Shown: one piece after another, positions 55,624 to 64,000 of the stretch
Layout: each line of letters begins with the position of its first letter
How positions within the stretch are numbered: position 1 is the first letter of the stretch
DNA from: CBDAPI01 sp965248635
GTDB lineage: Bacteria; Acidobacteriota; UBA6911; RPQK01; CBDAPI01
DNA: 64,000 nucleotides
Direction of reading: 5' to 3'
Assembly: GCA_965248635.1 (NCBI GenBank)
Contig: OZ252114.1
Coordinates: 806,001 to 870,000, forward strand
The notes under the pieces: generated by a model
What the model was told of the DNA's origin: nothing
The model's input: only the letters and a program-made list of their open reading frames with translations
The model's database searches: none
Program-made: the position numbers and the translations under genes

Positions 55624-56202
55624 CTACGACCGATAGGACTCAGGATTGTAAAAGGGTGCAAAAGCAGCGATCAGAGCCACCAGGAACGAGTGCTGGCGGC
55701 TGAAAATGTCGTGGGTCAGGACACCCCACACCCCTTGCTGGCTGCTCACATCACGCTGCTGCGCGAACAGGTCAATGACGATTCCCAGCTCAATTCCCCG
55801 ATCCAAAACCTGAGTTGAGATTGCCGGCGGGACATAGATACCGCCTCCGTGGCCGAAGTACCCCAGGTGCCCGTCCGAAACAAACGCCCAGCTCTCCAGA
55901 AACACTTGGCGCCGCGCCGCTCGCGGATCGACGACATTAAAGCCCCCTTCCAGTCCCACATAGAAATCGGCTTCAGCTTTTTCCCGTTTGAGCTGCAACA
56001 TGAGGCGGTCCGCCCGCTCCTGGGCTCCCGTCATCAGCTGTTCCACAGCGACAGGCATATCGGGAGTCTGGGTGGGAACGTCAAAGGGAGCAAACTCGAC
56101 CTCTTCGTCACCCGCGGTCAGAATCTTGGACGAAAAGATACCCCAGGCCTCCTTCACAGCCTCGACTTTTGGGGCCCGTGTGCTCCCGATCGCGATTCTC
56201 AT
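55624..56202 (-). CDS. Inosine/xanthosine triphosphatase (DUF84, YjjX family)
   Basis: 192 aa. DUF84 signatures are AIGSTRAPKVEAVKEAW, PTQTPDMPVAVEQLMTGAQE, RAD and ADFYVGLEGGF, ending GVWGVLTHDIFSRQHSF. The family hydrolyses ITP/XTP, clearing damaged nucleotides; mazG elsewhere in the window has a similar task. Convergent with uvrC. Confidence 0.9.
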   Translation of the reverse strand: MRIAIGSTRAPKVEAVKEAWGIFSSKILTAGDEEVEFAPFDVPTQTPDMPVAVEQLMTGAQERADRLMLQLKREKAEADFYVGLEGGFNVVDPRAARRQVFLESWAFVSDGHLGYFGHGGGIYVPPAISTQVLDRGIELGIVIDLFAQQRDVSSQQGVWGVLTHDIFSRQHSFLVALIAAFAPFYNPESYRS

Positions 56203-56348
56203 CTGGGACGAAGTTTAACGTCTCGATCTGACGCTGGGAGGGCCGTTTTCCGGAGCACGGGACCGGGTGGAAACGGGATCTGCGATCTTACTCGGGACGT
56301 TCCCCAAATCCACCGCCCAGGCCTGTTACTGTTATACTTCATGCGGTT

Positions 56349-58610
56349 TTGACAACCTTGCGAAGGATCTTCAGAAGGACTGTTATTCTCGTTGTCTGGT
56401 CCCTGCTTCTAGAGGCCCTGACAGACCATGCCGCTGTCCGGGCGGGTGCGCAAACTGGGCCTGGATCGAGAGATGTTCGACTGGGTCCCCAGCGTCATCT
56501 CGATCTCTACTTTCCCTTTCAACAGGTAGAAAGCCTCCAGGAGTGGAAGCTTCGATCTGACCGATTACGACGCCAGGTTCAGGTGGCGACCGGTCTCTTT
56601 CCCTACCCACCCCGAACACCCCTGAAGGCCGTCATCCACGGGGAGGTGCAGCGCAGCGGGTACACGGTAGAACGAGTCTACTTCGAATCCCTGCCCGGGC
56701 ATTTCGTTACCGGGAATCTCTACCGTCCACTGCCGAGGGGCATGCAACTTCCAGGCGTTCTGTCTCCCCATGGACACTCAGGGGACCAAGAGCACCACCA
56801 GAATGGGCGCTTTCATGATCACGGTGCCGGTGGGATCCGAGAGGAGATCGCTTCGGGAGCGGAGCGCTTTGTTGTGGGAGGACGCCATCCTCTGCAGGCG
56901 CGCGCGGTCCAACTGGCTCGCATGGGATGTGTGGTCTTCCAGTACGACATGGTTGGTTACGGTGACAGTCTGCAGCTTCCTCATAAGGGTCTCGGGCCCC
57001 GCCCGGCGATGAACACACTGCGCGATTGGGGTTTCTCCAGCCCAAACGCCGAACTCCATCTGCAAAGCCTGATGATGTTGCAGACCTGGAACTCAATTCG
57101 TGCCCTGGACTTTCTGATCTCCCTTCCCGCCGTTGATCCCGAGCGAATCGCAGTGGAAGGACACAGTGGAGGCGGGACCCAGACCTTTATTCTGGCCGCG
57201 CTGGACCCCCGCCCGACGGTGGTTTTCCCGGCTGTAATGGTGTCGACGTCCATGCAGGGAGGCTGTATCTGTGAGAATGCGTGCTATCTACGAATCGGCG
57301 CCGGAAACGTGGATCTTGTAGCCCTTTCCGCTCCCCGGCCGCTGGGGATGACGGGTGCCGACGACTGGACTCGTGAAATCAAGATCAGGGGGCTTCCCGA
57401 CTTGAAGCAGATCTACGGGTTTTACGGTGTACCCACACTGGTGGATGCGGCCGTGTTTCCTCAATTCGGGCACAACTACAACAGTGTGAGCCGCACCGTT
57501 ATGTACACGTGGCTGAATCGTCATCTGGATCTCGGTTTTCCAGAGCCGGTGATGGAACGGGATTACATCCCCCTGCCCGAGAAGGAGATGTCGGTCTGGA
57601 ATCGTGAGCATCCCGCTCCCCACGGCGCCGCCGTCGGCGACTCTCACGAGCGCGATGTGTTGGCCTGGTTGAGTCGCAGCTATCGGCAGCAGATGGAAAG
57701 GCTGTGGCCCCTCGACCCGGAAGGCTACCGGGAGTTTCGATCCACGTTGGGGGAGGCCTTCGATGTGATTCTGGGTCGTCGCCTGAAGGACGTTGGCCAG
57801 GTTCAGTCACAGGGTATTGAGGAAGGGTCGAACAGTTCCGGTCGGTTTGAAAGTGTGGCGGGATCAGCAGGAATTCATCAGTGGCAACGTGTTCTGCTCT
57901 CCAACCGTTTCTCTGAGGAGGTCCGGATCCTCACCTGGTCGAAACCCGGCCGGGCGAGTCGAACCCTGATCTGGATCAGCGAAGGAGGGATTCGGGATCT
58001 TTCAGCATCGAACACCGACCCGCGAGCCGAACTGAAGAGTCTGTTGGAAGCAGGTGTTCGGATCATCAGCGCTGACCTGCTGGGCCAGGGCAGCCAAGCA
58101 GAAAGTGGGTTTGACCGGAATCGTCTGGTTCTGAACGGTGACGGATCTCAGGGCTGGCATCACCATGCGGCGTATACGTTCGGGTACAACTATCCGCTCT
58201 TCACACAGCGTGTTCATGACGTATTGGCCATCATGAGTTATGTCAAATCAAGGTGGCCCCGAAGCCGCCTCGAGCTGGTTGGACTGGGCCCGATGGCAGG
58301 ACCGATAGCGGCGGCAGCCCGAGCCCAGAGTGGTGAAGCTCTACACAGAACGGCTATTGACACAGGCGGATTTCGATTCGCGCATGTCAACCAGTTTGAC
58401 CATCCCATGTTCCTGCCGGGAGCGGCCAGGTACCTCGATCTTCCGGGTCTTATCCTCCTGCCGCAGGGGGGCGGAGATCTCCGGTTGACCGGCGAGAGCG
58501 CAGACTGGCAGGCCAGAATCAGAGACGCCCATCGAGTTTCCGGCCATGCGTTCGAACTGGTAACTCCCGACGACGAGTCGTCGATTATAGAATGGCTGCT
58601 GGAGGAATGA
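56349..58610 (+). CDS. Large exported alpha/beta-hydrolase (acetyl-xylan-esterase-like)
   Basis: 753 aa from a TTG start, the only start giving a signal peptide (RTVILVVWSLLLEALTDHAA). The N-terminal hydrolase domain has GNLYRPLPRGMQLPGVLSPH, CVVFQYDMVGYGDS and nucleophile Ser273 in VEGHSGGGTQTF; FPQFGHNYNSVSRT supplies a His. The C-terminal 300 residues look like a second, degenerate hydrolase-like domain (ISADLLGQGSQAESG, MLPG-type FLPGAARYLDLPGL). Probably hydrolyses carbohydrate esters in the periplasm, which would complement the sulfatase. Assignment beyond 'esterase-like' is uncertain. Confidence 0.75.
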   Translation: MTTLRRIFRRTVILVVWSLLLEALTDHAAVRAGAQTGPGSRDVRLGPQRHLDLYFPFQQVESLQEWKLRSDRLRRQVQVATGLFPYPPRTPLKAVIHGEVQRSGYTVERVYFESLPGHFVTGNLYRPLPRGMQLPGVLSPHGHSGDQEHHQNGRFHDHGAGGIREEIASGAERFVVGGRHPLQARAVQLARMGCVVFQYDMVGYGDSLQLPHKGLGPRPAMNTLRDWGFSSPNAELHLQSLMMLQTWNSIRALDFLISLPAVDPERIAVEGHSGGGTQTFILAALDPRPTVVFPAVMVSTSMQGGCICENACYLRIGAGNVDLVALSAPRPLGMTGADDWTREIKIRGLPDLKQIYGFYGVPTLVDAAVFPQFGHNYNSVSRTVMYTWLNRHLDLGFPEPVMERDYIPLPEKEMSVWNREHPAPHGAAVGDSHERDVLAWLSRSYRQQMERLWPLDPEGYREFRSTLGEAFDVILGRRLKDVGQVQSQGIEEGSNSSGRFESVAGSAGIHQWQRVLLSNRFSEEVRILTWSKPGRASRTLIWISEGGIRDLSASNTDPRAELKSLLEAGVRIISADLLGQGSQAESGFDRNRLVLNGDGSQGWHHHAAYTFGYNYPLFTQRVHDVLAIMSYVKSRWPRSRLELVGLGPMAGPIAAAARAQSGEALHRTAIDTGGFRFAHVNQFDHPMFLPGAARYLDLPGLILLPQGGGDLRLTGESADWQARIRDAHRVSGHAFELVTPDDESSIIEWLLEE

Positions 58611-58667
58611 GGTGGAGAAGTGTTGATGACACAAACTTGACTCAAGATTGCAGATCAGATTCACTTG

Positions 58668-58730
58668 GAAACCTAGAACCTACAACCCCGAACCCGGAAC
58701 CTAGAACCCAGAAACTAGAACCCAGAACCC
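58668..58730. repeat. Nine direct heptamers immediately before the RidA gene
   Basis: Exactly nine 7-bp units: GAAACCT AGAACCT, then ACAACCC, CGAACCC, GGAACCT, AGAACCC, AGAAACT, AGAACCC, AGAACCC. The array ends 3 bp before the GTG start at 58734, so it fills the space where a ribosome site would lie. Confidence 0.85.
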
Positions 58731-58733
58731 ACG

Positions 58734-59207
58734 GTGATTGAAATGACCCCCGAAGAGACGCTGAAGGCACTTGGTTTAGAGCTTCCACCGACGCCCAAAC
58801 CGGGCGGGATTTACAAACCAGTTCTAGTTCATGGAGGCCTGGCTTATGTCTCTGGCCATCCCCCGCGTTCCGCAGATGGCACCCTCATTTGCGGAAGAGT
58901 CGGGTCAGACCTCAGTCTTGAGGAAGGGAAGCAAGCAGCTCGCCAGGTGGGGCTTGGCATTCTTTCGACTCTAAGAACCGGCCTGGGGAGTCTGGATCGG
59001 ATCTCCCGGGTAATCAAAGTGTTGGGTATGGTAAACGCCACGCCGGATTTTGCAGATCATCCGCAGGTCGTCAATGGCTGCAGCGAGCTGTTCGCCGAAG
59101 TGTTTGGAGAGGAGAGAGGCATCGGGGTGCGCAGCGCGGTGGGAATGGGATCGTTGCCCGGCAACATCGCCGTCGAAGTCGAGGCCCTTTTCGAGATTGT
59201 GGAATAA
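58734..59207 (+). CDS. RidA/YjgF-family protein
   Basis: 157 aa from GTG 58734, or 154 from ATG 58743; neither has a Shine-Dalgarno site because a heptamer array abuts the start. Longer than E. coli RidA (128 aa). Family parts are GLAYVSGHPPRSADGTLICG, GSLDRISRVIKVLGMVNA and VRSAVGMGSLPGNIAVEVEA; Arg133 aligns with the catalytic Arg105 of RidA. Would hydrolyse reactive enamines/imines in the cytoplasm, or serve a related reaction. Confidence 0.88.
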   Translation: MIEMTPEETLKALGLELPPTPKPGGIYKPVLVHGGLAYVSGHPPRSADGTLICGRVGSDLSLEEGKQAARQVGLGILSTLRTGLGSLDRISRVIKVLGMVNATPDFADHPQVVNGCSELFAEVFGEERGIGVRSAVGMGSLPGNIAVEVEALFEIVE

Positions 59208-59253
59208 AGAGGTCCGGGAGCCCGATCCCGGCCGCGACGTCAGGTCTGCGAGC

Positions 59254-59916
59254 ATGGTGAAGGCAATCCTGTTCGACTTCGATGGAACACTGGTGGATGC
59301 CTCAGAGGCGATTATCCACACATTCAACTCGGTGATGAATCGCTTCGGACTCCACCCCTGGACACACAGCCGGATCACTGCCGGCATCGGGAAACCCCTG
59401 GCGACTCTTTTCAAAGAAATACGTCCCGACTGCCGCCCTTTCCAACTCCAGGAGATGCTGAGAGTCTATGAAGAACTGTCCCGGGAGGAAGATCCGAAGG
59501 CAGTGCGGCTGAAACCGAGCGTGCGGCGGACCCTGACCTCGCTGAGCGAGCGTGTGAAAATGGGAGTGGTCACATCGAGGCGGGGAAGAGGCGCGCGCAG
59601 CATCCTGCGGAGCTTTGAGCTGGAGGAGTACTTTTCGGCAATTATTGGCATCGAGAGCGTTGAAAGGCCGAAACCGGACGCCCAGCCACTGCTGCTGGCC
59701 CTGGAGCTGCTGGGTATACCTCCGCAGGAGGCCTTGATGGTGGGAGACACACTGTACGATGTACGGTCGGCTCGAAACGCCGGTGTCAGGTCAGCAGGGG
59801 TGGCGACGGGCCATCAGGCTTTGAATGAGCTGCTGGCAGCAGAGCCGGATTACATCATCCACGACCTGAGCGAGCTTACACAGCTCCCGGAACTTGTCAA
59901 AACTCGATCGCCGTGA
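59254..59916 (+). CDS. HAD-family phosphatase (phosphoglycolate/pyrophosphatase-like)
   Basis: 220 aa from ATG 59254. Motif I is LFDFDGTLVDAS, motif II VVTSRR, motif III the Lys in VERPKPDAQ, motif IV MVGDTLYDVRSARNAG. A helical cap lies at about 15-80. Layout matches Gph/PpaX-type subfamily IA. Substrate not readable. Its stop overlaps the GTG of the carboxyltransferase gene. Confidence 0.9.
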   Translation: MVKAILFDFDGTLVDASEAIIHTFNSVMNRFGLHPWTHSRITAGIGKPLATLFKEIRPDCRPFQLQEMLRVYEELSREEDPKAVRLKPSVRRTLTSLSERVKMGVVTSRRGRGARSILRSFELEEYFSAIIGIESVERPKPDAQPLLLALELLGIPPQEALMVGDTLYDVRSARNAGVRSAGVATGHQALNELLAAEPDYIIHDLSELTQLPELVKTRSP

Positions 59917-61562
59917 GCAGGAATGAGATCTCCATGAGTACCGATCTGAAGCGCTTCGAGGAAGCAACCAGCTGGGACGAAGTCCGTGCCATCATGCGCG
60001 AAGATGCGGACAGAATCCGCCTTGGAGGGGGTACCACGAGGATCGAGCGCCAGCATCAGAAGGGCCGCCTAACGGCCCGTGAAAGGATCGCGGCGCTGGT
60101 GGATGACGACGCGGAGTTCTTCGAGGTGGGCTTGTACGCCGCGGAAGGAATGTACCGGAAGTGGGGTGGCGCACCCGGGGCTGGCGTGGTCACCGGTATC
60201 GGCCGAGTGGAAAAGAAACTTTTCATGATCGTTGCCAATGACGCCACGGTGAAGGCGGGCGCTTTCTTTCCAATGACGGTCAAAAAGGTTCTGCGCGCCC
60301 AGCGCATTGCCATGGACAATTGTCTGCCCCTGATCTACCTGGTGGACTCCGCGGGCGCGTTTCTCCCTCTCCAGGACGAGATCTTTCCCGACGTCGACGA
60401 CTTCGGCAGGATTTTTCGGAACAATGCGCGTATGTCGGCGCGGGGCATTGCCCAGATCGCGGCGATTATGGGCAATTGCGTAGCCGGTGGGGCTTACCTC
60501 CCGGTCATGTGCGACAAGCTCCTGATGACGGATGGGAGCGGGCTGTATATTGGGGGTCCGTCCCTGGTCAAGGCAGCCATCGGCCAGGAGCTCCCGAGCG
60601 AGGAACTGGGCGGAGCCAAACTTCATGCCCGGCTCTCGGGAACCATTGATTTTCGAGAAAAGGACGACCCTTCGTGTATCCGGAGACTTCGCCAGCTGGC
60701 GCGCGCCATGGCGGCGCCGGGCCCTATACCGTTCGCTCGAAGGGAGCCCGAGCCCGCGTCCCGCGATCCCGAAGAGATCTATGACCTAATTCCGCTATCG
60801 CCCGAGGAGTACGATACCAGGGAGGTATTGGAGTGCATTGTGGATGGCGGGGAAATCATTGACTACAAGGCGGAATACGGACGAACTCTCATCTGCTGCT
60901 ATGCCAGGGTGGGAGGTTTTTCGGTGGGCGTGGTGGCCAACCAGAAACAGCACATCCGTGAGCCGGGAAAGCCCTTCGAAGTGGGGGGAGTCGTCTATAC
61001 CGAAAGTGCAGACAAGGCAGCCCGGTTCATCATGGACTGCAATCAGAACCATTTTCCGATCCTCTTCTTTCAGGATGTAAACGGTTTCATGGTGGGAAGG
61101 ACGGCGGAAATATCCGGCATCATCAAATCGGGCACCAAAATGGTGAACGCGGTCGCCAACAGCGTGGTTCCAAAGATCACGGTGATTATGGGTGGCAGCT
61201 ACGGGGCGGGGCACTATGCCTTGTGCGGCAAGGCCTACGATCCGCGGCTGATACTGGCCTGGCCCACCTGCCGCTACGCCGTCATGGGGGCGGCTCAGGC
61301 CGCTCGAACCCTCACGGACCTGAGAGTTCGTCAGCTGGAACAGGAGGGCAACGTTCTCGATGAGGAAGGCCGACAGCAGGTTTTCAGGGAAATCGAGGAG
61401 AAATACCTGCGCGAGCTCGATCCCCGGTATGGTGCGGCCAGGCTGTGGCTGGACGGACTGATTGCGCCGCATCGGACCAGGGCCGCGCTGATCCTGGCTC
61501 TCGAGGTAGCTTCCCTGCGTGCCGACATCGAGCCCTTCAAGACAGGTGTCCTGCAGGTATGA
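59913..61562 (+). CDS. Acyl-CoA carboxylase, carboxyltransferase (beta) subunit
   Basis: 549 aa from GTG 59913 (ATG 59934 is the alternative). Tandem crotonase-like domains: the N half has GRLTARERIAALVDDDAEFF, APGAGVVTGIGRV and YLVDSAGAFLPLQDEIF; the C half has FQDVNGFMVGRTAE, IMGGSYGAGHYALCGKAYDP and WPTCRYAVMGAAQAA. It is closest in pattern to methylcrotonyl/geranyl-CoA carboxylases. Transfers CO2 from carboxybiotin to an acyl-CoA. No biotin carboxylase or biotin carrier gene is in the window, so the partner lies elsewhere. Confidence 0.92.
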   Translation: MSRNEISMSTDLKRFEEATSWDEVRAIMREDADRIRLGGGTTRIERQHQKGRLTARERIAALVDDDAEFFEVGLYAAEGMYRKWGGAPGAGVVTGIGRVEKKLFMIVANDATVKAGAFFPMTVKKVLRAQRIAMDNCLPLIYLVDSAGAFLPLQDEIFPDVDDFGRIFRNNARMSARGIAQIAAIMGNCVAGGAYLPVMCDKLLMTDGSGLYIGGPSLVKAAIGQELPSEELGGAKLHARLSGTIDFREKDDPSCIRRLRQLARAMAAPGPIPFARREPEPASRDPEEIYDLIPLSPEEYDTREVLECIVDGGEIIDYKAEYGRTLICCYARVGGFSVGVVANQKQHIREPGKPFEVGGVVYTESADKAARFIMDCNQNHFPILFFQDVNGFMVGRTAEISGIIKSGTKMVNAVANSVVPKITVIMGGSYGAGHYALCGKAYDPRLILAWPTCRYAVMGAAQAARTLTDLRVRQLEQEGNVLDEEGRQQVFREIEEKYLRELDPRYGAARLWLDGLIAPHRTRAALILALEVASLRADIEPFKTGVLQV

Positions 61563-61565
61563 TTG

Positions 61566-61607
61566 CGTTTCACGTTCCAAGTTTCACGTTCCACGTTTTT
61601 CGTTTCT
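61566..61607. repeat. Six heptamers after the carboxyltransferase gene
   Basis: CGTTTCA CGTTCCA, then AGTTTCA, CGTTCCA, CGTTTTT, CGTTTCT in direct order, beginning 4 bp past the stop. It belongs to the same family as elements A-C. The rest of 61608-61796 has no supportable gene. Confidence 0.7.
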
Positions 61608-61796
61608 GCGGAATAAGAGGGGCCGGGATTGTTGTCAGAACTCTCTGGTAGAGTCCGTTTCGGGTTCAGGACCTTCTACTTTTCATTCCTGAAAACACTA
61701 TGGGGAGAAGGGAACCCTTCAGGCTATCTAGCCTCTTCAGCCTCTCTGTGAAATAGCCTTGACCCCTTTTCCCCAACCCACTCCCCAGAGGCTCCC

Positions 61797-62705
61797 ATGC
61801 TTTCAGGTTTCAGGTTGCGCGAAACGATGAAAATCATTGCCCAGATGGGAGTATTTAGTCTGTGGCTGGCAGCGTCTCTGCTCTCTGGTCAACCGGACTC
61901 CTTGGATCTCGGGATCAAGCGCTTCGCCCGCTCCCTGCAACCGGGTGAGATCGTAAGGCTGACCGTCGAGTCTCCGAAGCCGCTGCTCAGCCTTGAGGCT
62001 CAAGCTTTCGAGCGTACCTTCAGGGGGCACCCGGGTTCCTCGCCTCTCGTCTGGCAGGTGCTGATTGGTGTCGATCTGGGCATTCAGCCGGGCAGTCAGG
62101 ATATTGTGCTGGCCGGGACGTCACAGAGCGGGGAAGATTTTTCCCAGACCTACAGGCTGGTCATTCGAGAGAAGACGTTTCCCACCCGCCACCTGACCGT
62201 CGACTCCAAGTACGTCAACCCCCCGGCTGAAGTGCTGGAGAGGATCCGTGAAGAATCGCGAACAACCAGTCGAATCTTTGCGGTCGTCACTCCATCGAGG
62301 CTCTGGGTAGAGCCGTTCACGGCCCCGGTTTCGGGGCCCGCCAGCAGCAGCTTCGGGAAGCGCAGCATTCTGAACGGCCAACCTCGCAGTCCGCACAGTG
62401 GGACGGATTTCTCAGGTCCGACCGGGACACCTGTGAAGGCCCCCAGCTCGGGAAGAGTGGTCCTGGCGGGAGATCTCTACTACTCGGGAAACACGGTCAT
62501 TGTTGACCATGGTCTTGGGCTGTACTCGTACTTCGGACATCTGTCCAGAGCTCTCGTCACAGAGGGCCAGGTTCTGGAGCAGGGAGACGTTCTGGGCGAG
62601 ATCGGTGCGACCGGACGAGTGACAGGAGCTCACCTGCACTGGGCGGTGCGGCTGAACCGAACCCGAGTCGATCCCCTTGGGCTGATCGCAGTCTCGGGGG
62701 AGTAG
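61797..62705 (+). CDS. M23-family (LytM) metalloendopeptidase-like protein
   Basis: 302 aa from ATG 61797 with AGAGG upstream. Signal peptide to about LSGQ (32). An Ig-like region (IVRLTVESPKPLLSLEAQAF) is followed by the LytM domain: SSFGKRSILNG, HSGTDFSGPTGTPVKAP (His and Asp zinc ligands), VIVDHGLGLYSYFGHLS and TGAHLHWAVRLN (HxH). Active-site residues look complete. Likely cuts peptidoglycan crosslinks or activates amidases in the periplasm. Confidence 0.92.
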   Translation: MLSGFRLRETMKIIAQMGVFSLWLAASLLSGQPDSLDLGIKRFARSLQPGEIVRLTVESPKPLLSLEAQAFERTFRGHPGSSPLVWQVLIGVDLGIQPGSQDIVLAGTSQSGEDFSQTYRLVIREKTFPTRHLTVDSKYVNPPAEVLERIREESRTTSRIFAVVTPSRLWVEPFTAPVSGPASSSFGKRSILNGQPRSPHSGTDFSGPTGTPVKAPSSGRVVLAGDLYYSGNTVIVDHGLGLYSYFGHLSRALVTEGQVLEQGDVLGEIGATGRVTGAHLHWAVRLNRTRVDPLGLIAVSGE

Positions 62706-62800
62706 GCGCTCGCTGGGCTCGCGCCGGTTTTTGGTTGCCCGTTAATAGTTGAAAGTTTCTAGTTCAAGGCAACACTTCAACGAACCAAGGAAACGCAAAC

Positions 62801-64000
62801 CTACCCAATCCTGGCGATCACCATGGTCACGTCGTCGTGCTGGGGCTGATCACCTTGAAAACTCTCCAGAGTATTGTGGATGTGCTGGATCAACTCGTCG
62901 GGGTTTTTCTCCCGATGACTCCGAATTTCAGAGACCAGCCGATCCCGCCCGAAAAACTCTTCCGGGGCTTGCTGCGTCTCCGTCACACCATCAGTGAACA
63001 TCACCAGAAGGTCACCGGACTCTAGCTCCTCTTCTCCTGGCGGGAAAGCAAAATCCTGCTTGAAACCAACGATGGGCCCCCCTTTTCGCAGTTCGAGCAG
63101 GCCGCCCCCCGCCCGAAGCAGGAAAGGAGGATCGTGGCCTGCGTTGACATACTGCAAGACAAGATCGTCCGTATTCAGGACGGCAACGAACAGGGTGGCG
63201 AATCTGCCAGTGGGTGTGTCTTCGACGAGTACGTCGTTGACGGCTCCTACGACATCTTCCAGAGAAAGAGAGCTCTTCAACCGGCCCCGCAGCACCGCTC
63301 TGAGCTCAGCCATCACGAGCGCTGCTCCAACTCCCTTCCCCGAGACGTCGGCAATGACCAGGGCGATTCGTTGTTCGTCGATCGGAAAAAAGTCGTAGTA
63401 GTCGCCCCCCACATGCCTGGCCGGTCGGCTGTCTCCTGCGAAGCTTACATTCTCGTACTCAGGGATTTCTTTAGGCCAGAACCCTGCCTGGATGTCGGTG
63501 GCAAGTCGCATTTCGCTTTCCAGGACTTCCTTCTGGATGGACTCCTTTAAGAGGCGATCTCTCTCGAGCGCGATGGCCGCCTGTGCCGAGAGAGCTGTCA
63601 GAAGTGCTACATCCCGCTCCTGAAAGCGTTCTGAACCTTTGTGGTTGATGGCCTGCAGGGCACCCAGGATCTCTCCTCCAGGACTCTGCATGGGCACGCA
63701 GACCAGGTCGCGGGTCCGGAATCGAGACCGCGCCACCTCTCCAAAGAATCGAGAGTCCCGGGCCGCGTCTGCGATCAGTAGAGGCTGCCGGTTCTCGACG
63801 ACCCAACCCCCGAATCCTTTGCCGGCGGGGATCCTGACGCCAGAGACCTCCGCTCTGGCCGGGCCCGTCGGAAGCGCAATAATCAACTCGCCCGTTTCAT
63901 GGTCGAGCAGCATCAGGGAACTGGCTTCCGCCTCCATGACCTCTTCAGCAGCTCGCATGATGCTCCCCAGCAGAGTGTCTGTTTCCTGACTGGAGTTGAT
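62801..64000 (-). CDS. GAF-SpoIIE (PP2C-type) serine phosphatase, 5' end outside window
   Basis: At least 399 aa; the frame is open to the window edge. A GAF domain covers the visible N-terminal part (MRAAEEVMEAEASSLMLLDH, GKGFGGWVVENRQPLLIADA). It is linked by an Arg/Glu-rich helix (KEVLESEMRLATDIQAGFWP) to a SpoIIE/RsbU phosphatase domain (VGGDYYDFFPIDEQRIALVI, ADVSGKG with metal Asp, YVNAGHDPPFLL, FTDGVTE, HDDVTMVI). Such proteins dephosphorylate anti-sigma-factor antagonists in partner-switching; no antagonist gene is visible here. Confidence 0.93.
   Translation of the reverse strand: MNSSQETDTLLGSIMRAAEEVMEAEASSLMLLDHETGELIIALPTGPARAEVSGVRIPAGKGFGGWVVENRQPLLIADAARDSRFFGEVARSRFRTRDLVCVPMQSPGGEILGALQAINHKGSERFQERDVALLTALSAQAAIALERDRLLKESIQKEVLESEMRLATDIQAGFWPKEIPEYENVSFAGDSRPARHVGGDYYDFFPIDEQRIALVIADVSGKGVGAALVMAELRAVLRGRLKSSLSLEDVVGAVNDVLVEDTPTGRFATLFVAVLNTDDLVLQYVNAGHDPPFLLRAGGGLLELRKGGPIVGFKQDFAFPPGEEELESGDLLVMFTDGVTETQQAPEEFFGRDRLVSEIRSHREKNPDELIQHIHNTLESFQGDQPQHDDVTMVIARIG

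Overview
The window reads as a chromosomal segment of a Gram-negative bacterium, most likely an acidobacterium (inference). The grounds are an Oar-type TonB-dependent receptor with an N-terminal carboxypeptidase-like domain, a membrane HTH/PD40-propeller protein, a remnant resembling the acidobacterial VWFA-related family, DUF1844 behind mazG, and an mreBCD-mrdA-rodA-RNase G cluster. No rRNA, CRISPR array, phage module or replication origin was seen. One tRNA, Ala(GGC), is present.

Layout. 1-7.4 kb: a decayed reading frame, a Cys-type sulfatase, and a three-gene operon of exported CsgG/FlgO-like and TPR proteins of unknown role. 7.4-13.8 kb: an accessory, decaying region with a frameshifted FAD oxidoreductase, a broken M20 peptidase, a cupin lacking its second half, a DUF427 protein, and truncated IS21 and IS1380 transposases beside tRNA-Ala. 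13.9-28.8 kb: housekeeping genes, namely ppiD, the rod-shape/elongation operon mreB-mreC-mreD-mrdA-rodA, RNase G with a long promoter-proximal leader and a large disordered insertion, mazG, DUF1844, a metallo-hydrolase, ribF, gatC and gatA.

28.8-39.4 kb: a surface and secretion island. It holds a 17-residue-repeat protein ending in an S74 self-cleaving chaperone domain, a large frameshifted TonB-dependent receptor, a frameshifted HTH-TM-PD40 protein and Cys-rich secreted proteins. Two of these genes share a hairpin element in their upstream regions. 39.4-45 kb: operon gltX-GT2-pdxJ-rsmI and a GT-C glycosyltransferase. 45-48 kb: apbE, DoxX and a Tat-exported Gfo/Idh oxidoreductase. 48-53.5 kb: pgsA, an aroD-aroE fusion, thrA and thrB on one strand. 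53.6-64 kb: uvrC, an ITPase-like protein, a large exported esterase-like protein, a RidA-HAD-carboxyltransferase run, an M23 peptidase and a GAF-SpoIIE phosphatase that runs off the window.

Two themes recur. Intergenic spaces carry arrays of 7-bp units (GTTCCAC-, GAACCTA- and GTTCCTC-like), several with inverted arms. Three large genes each carry a single frame break that splits an otherwise intact family protein, so either assembly indels or recent decay should be considered before they are called dead.
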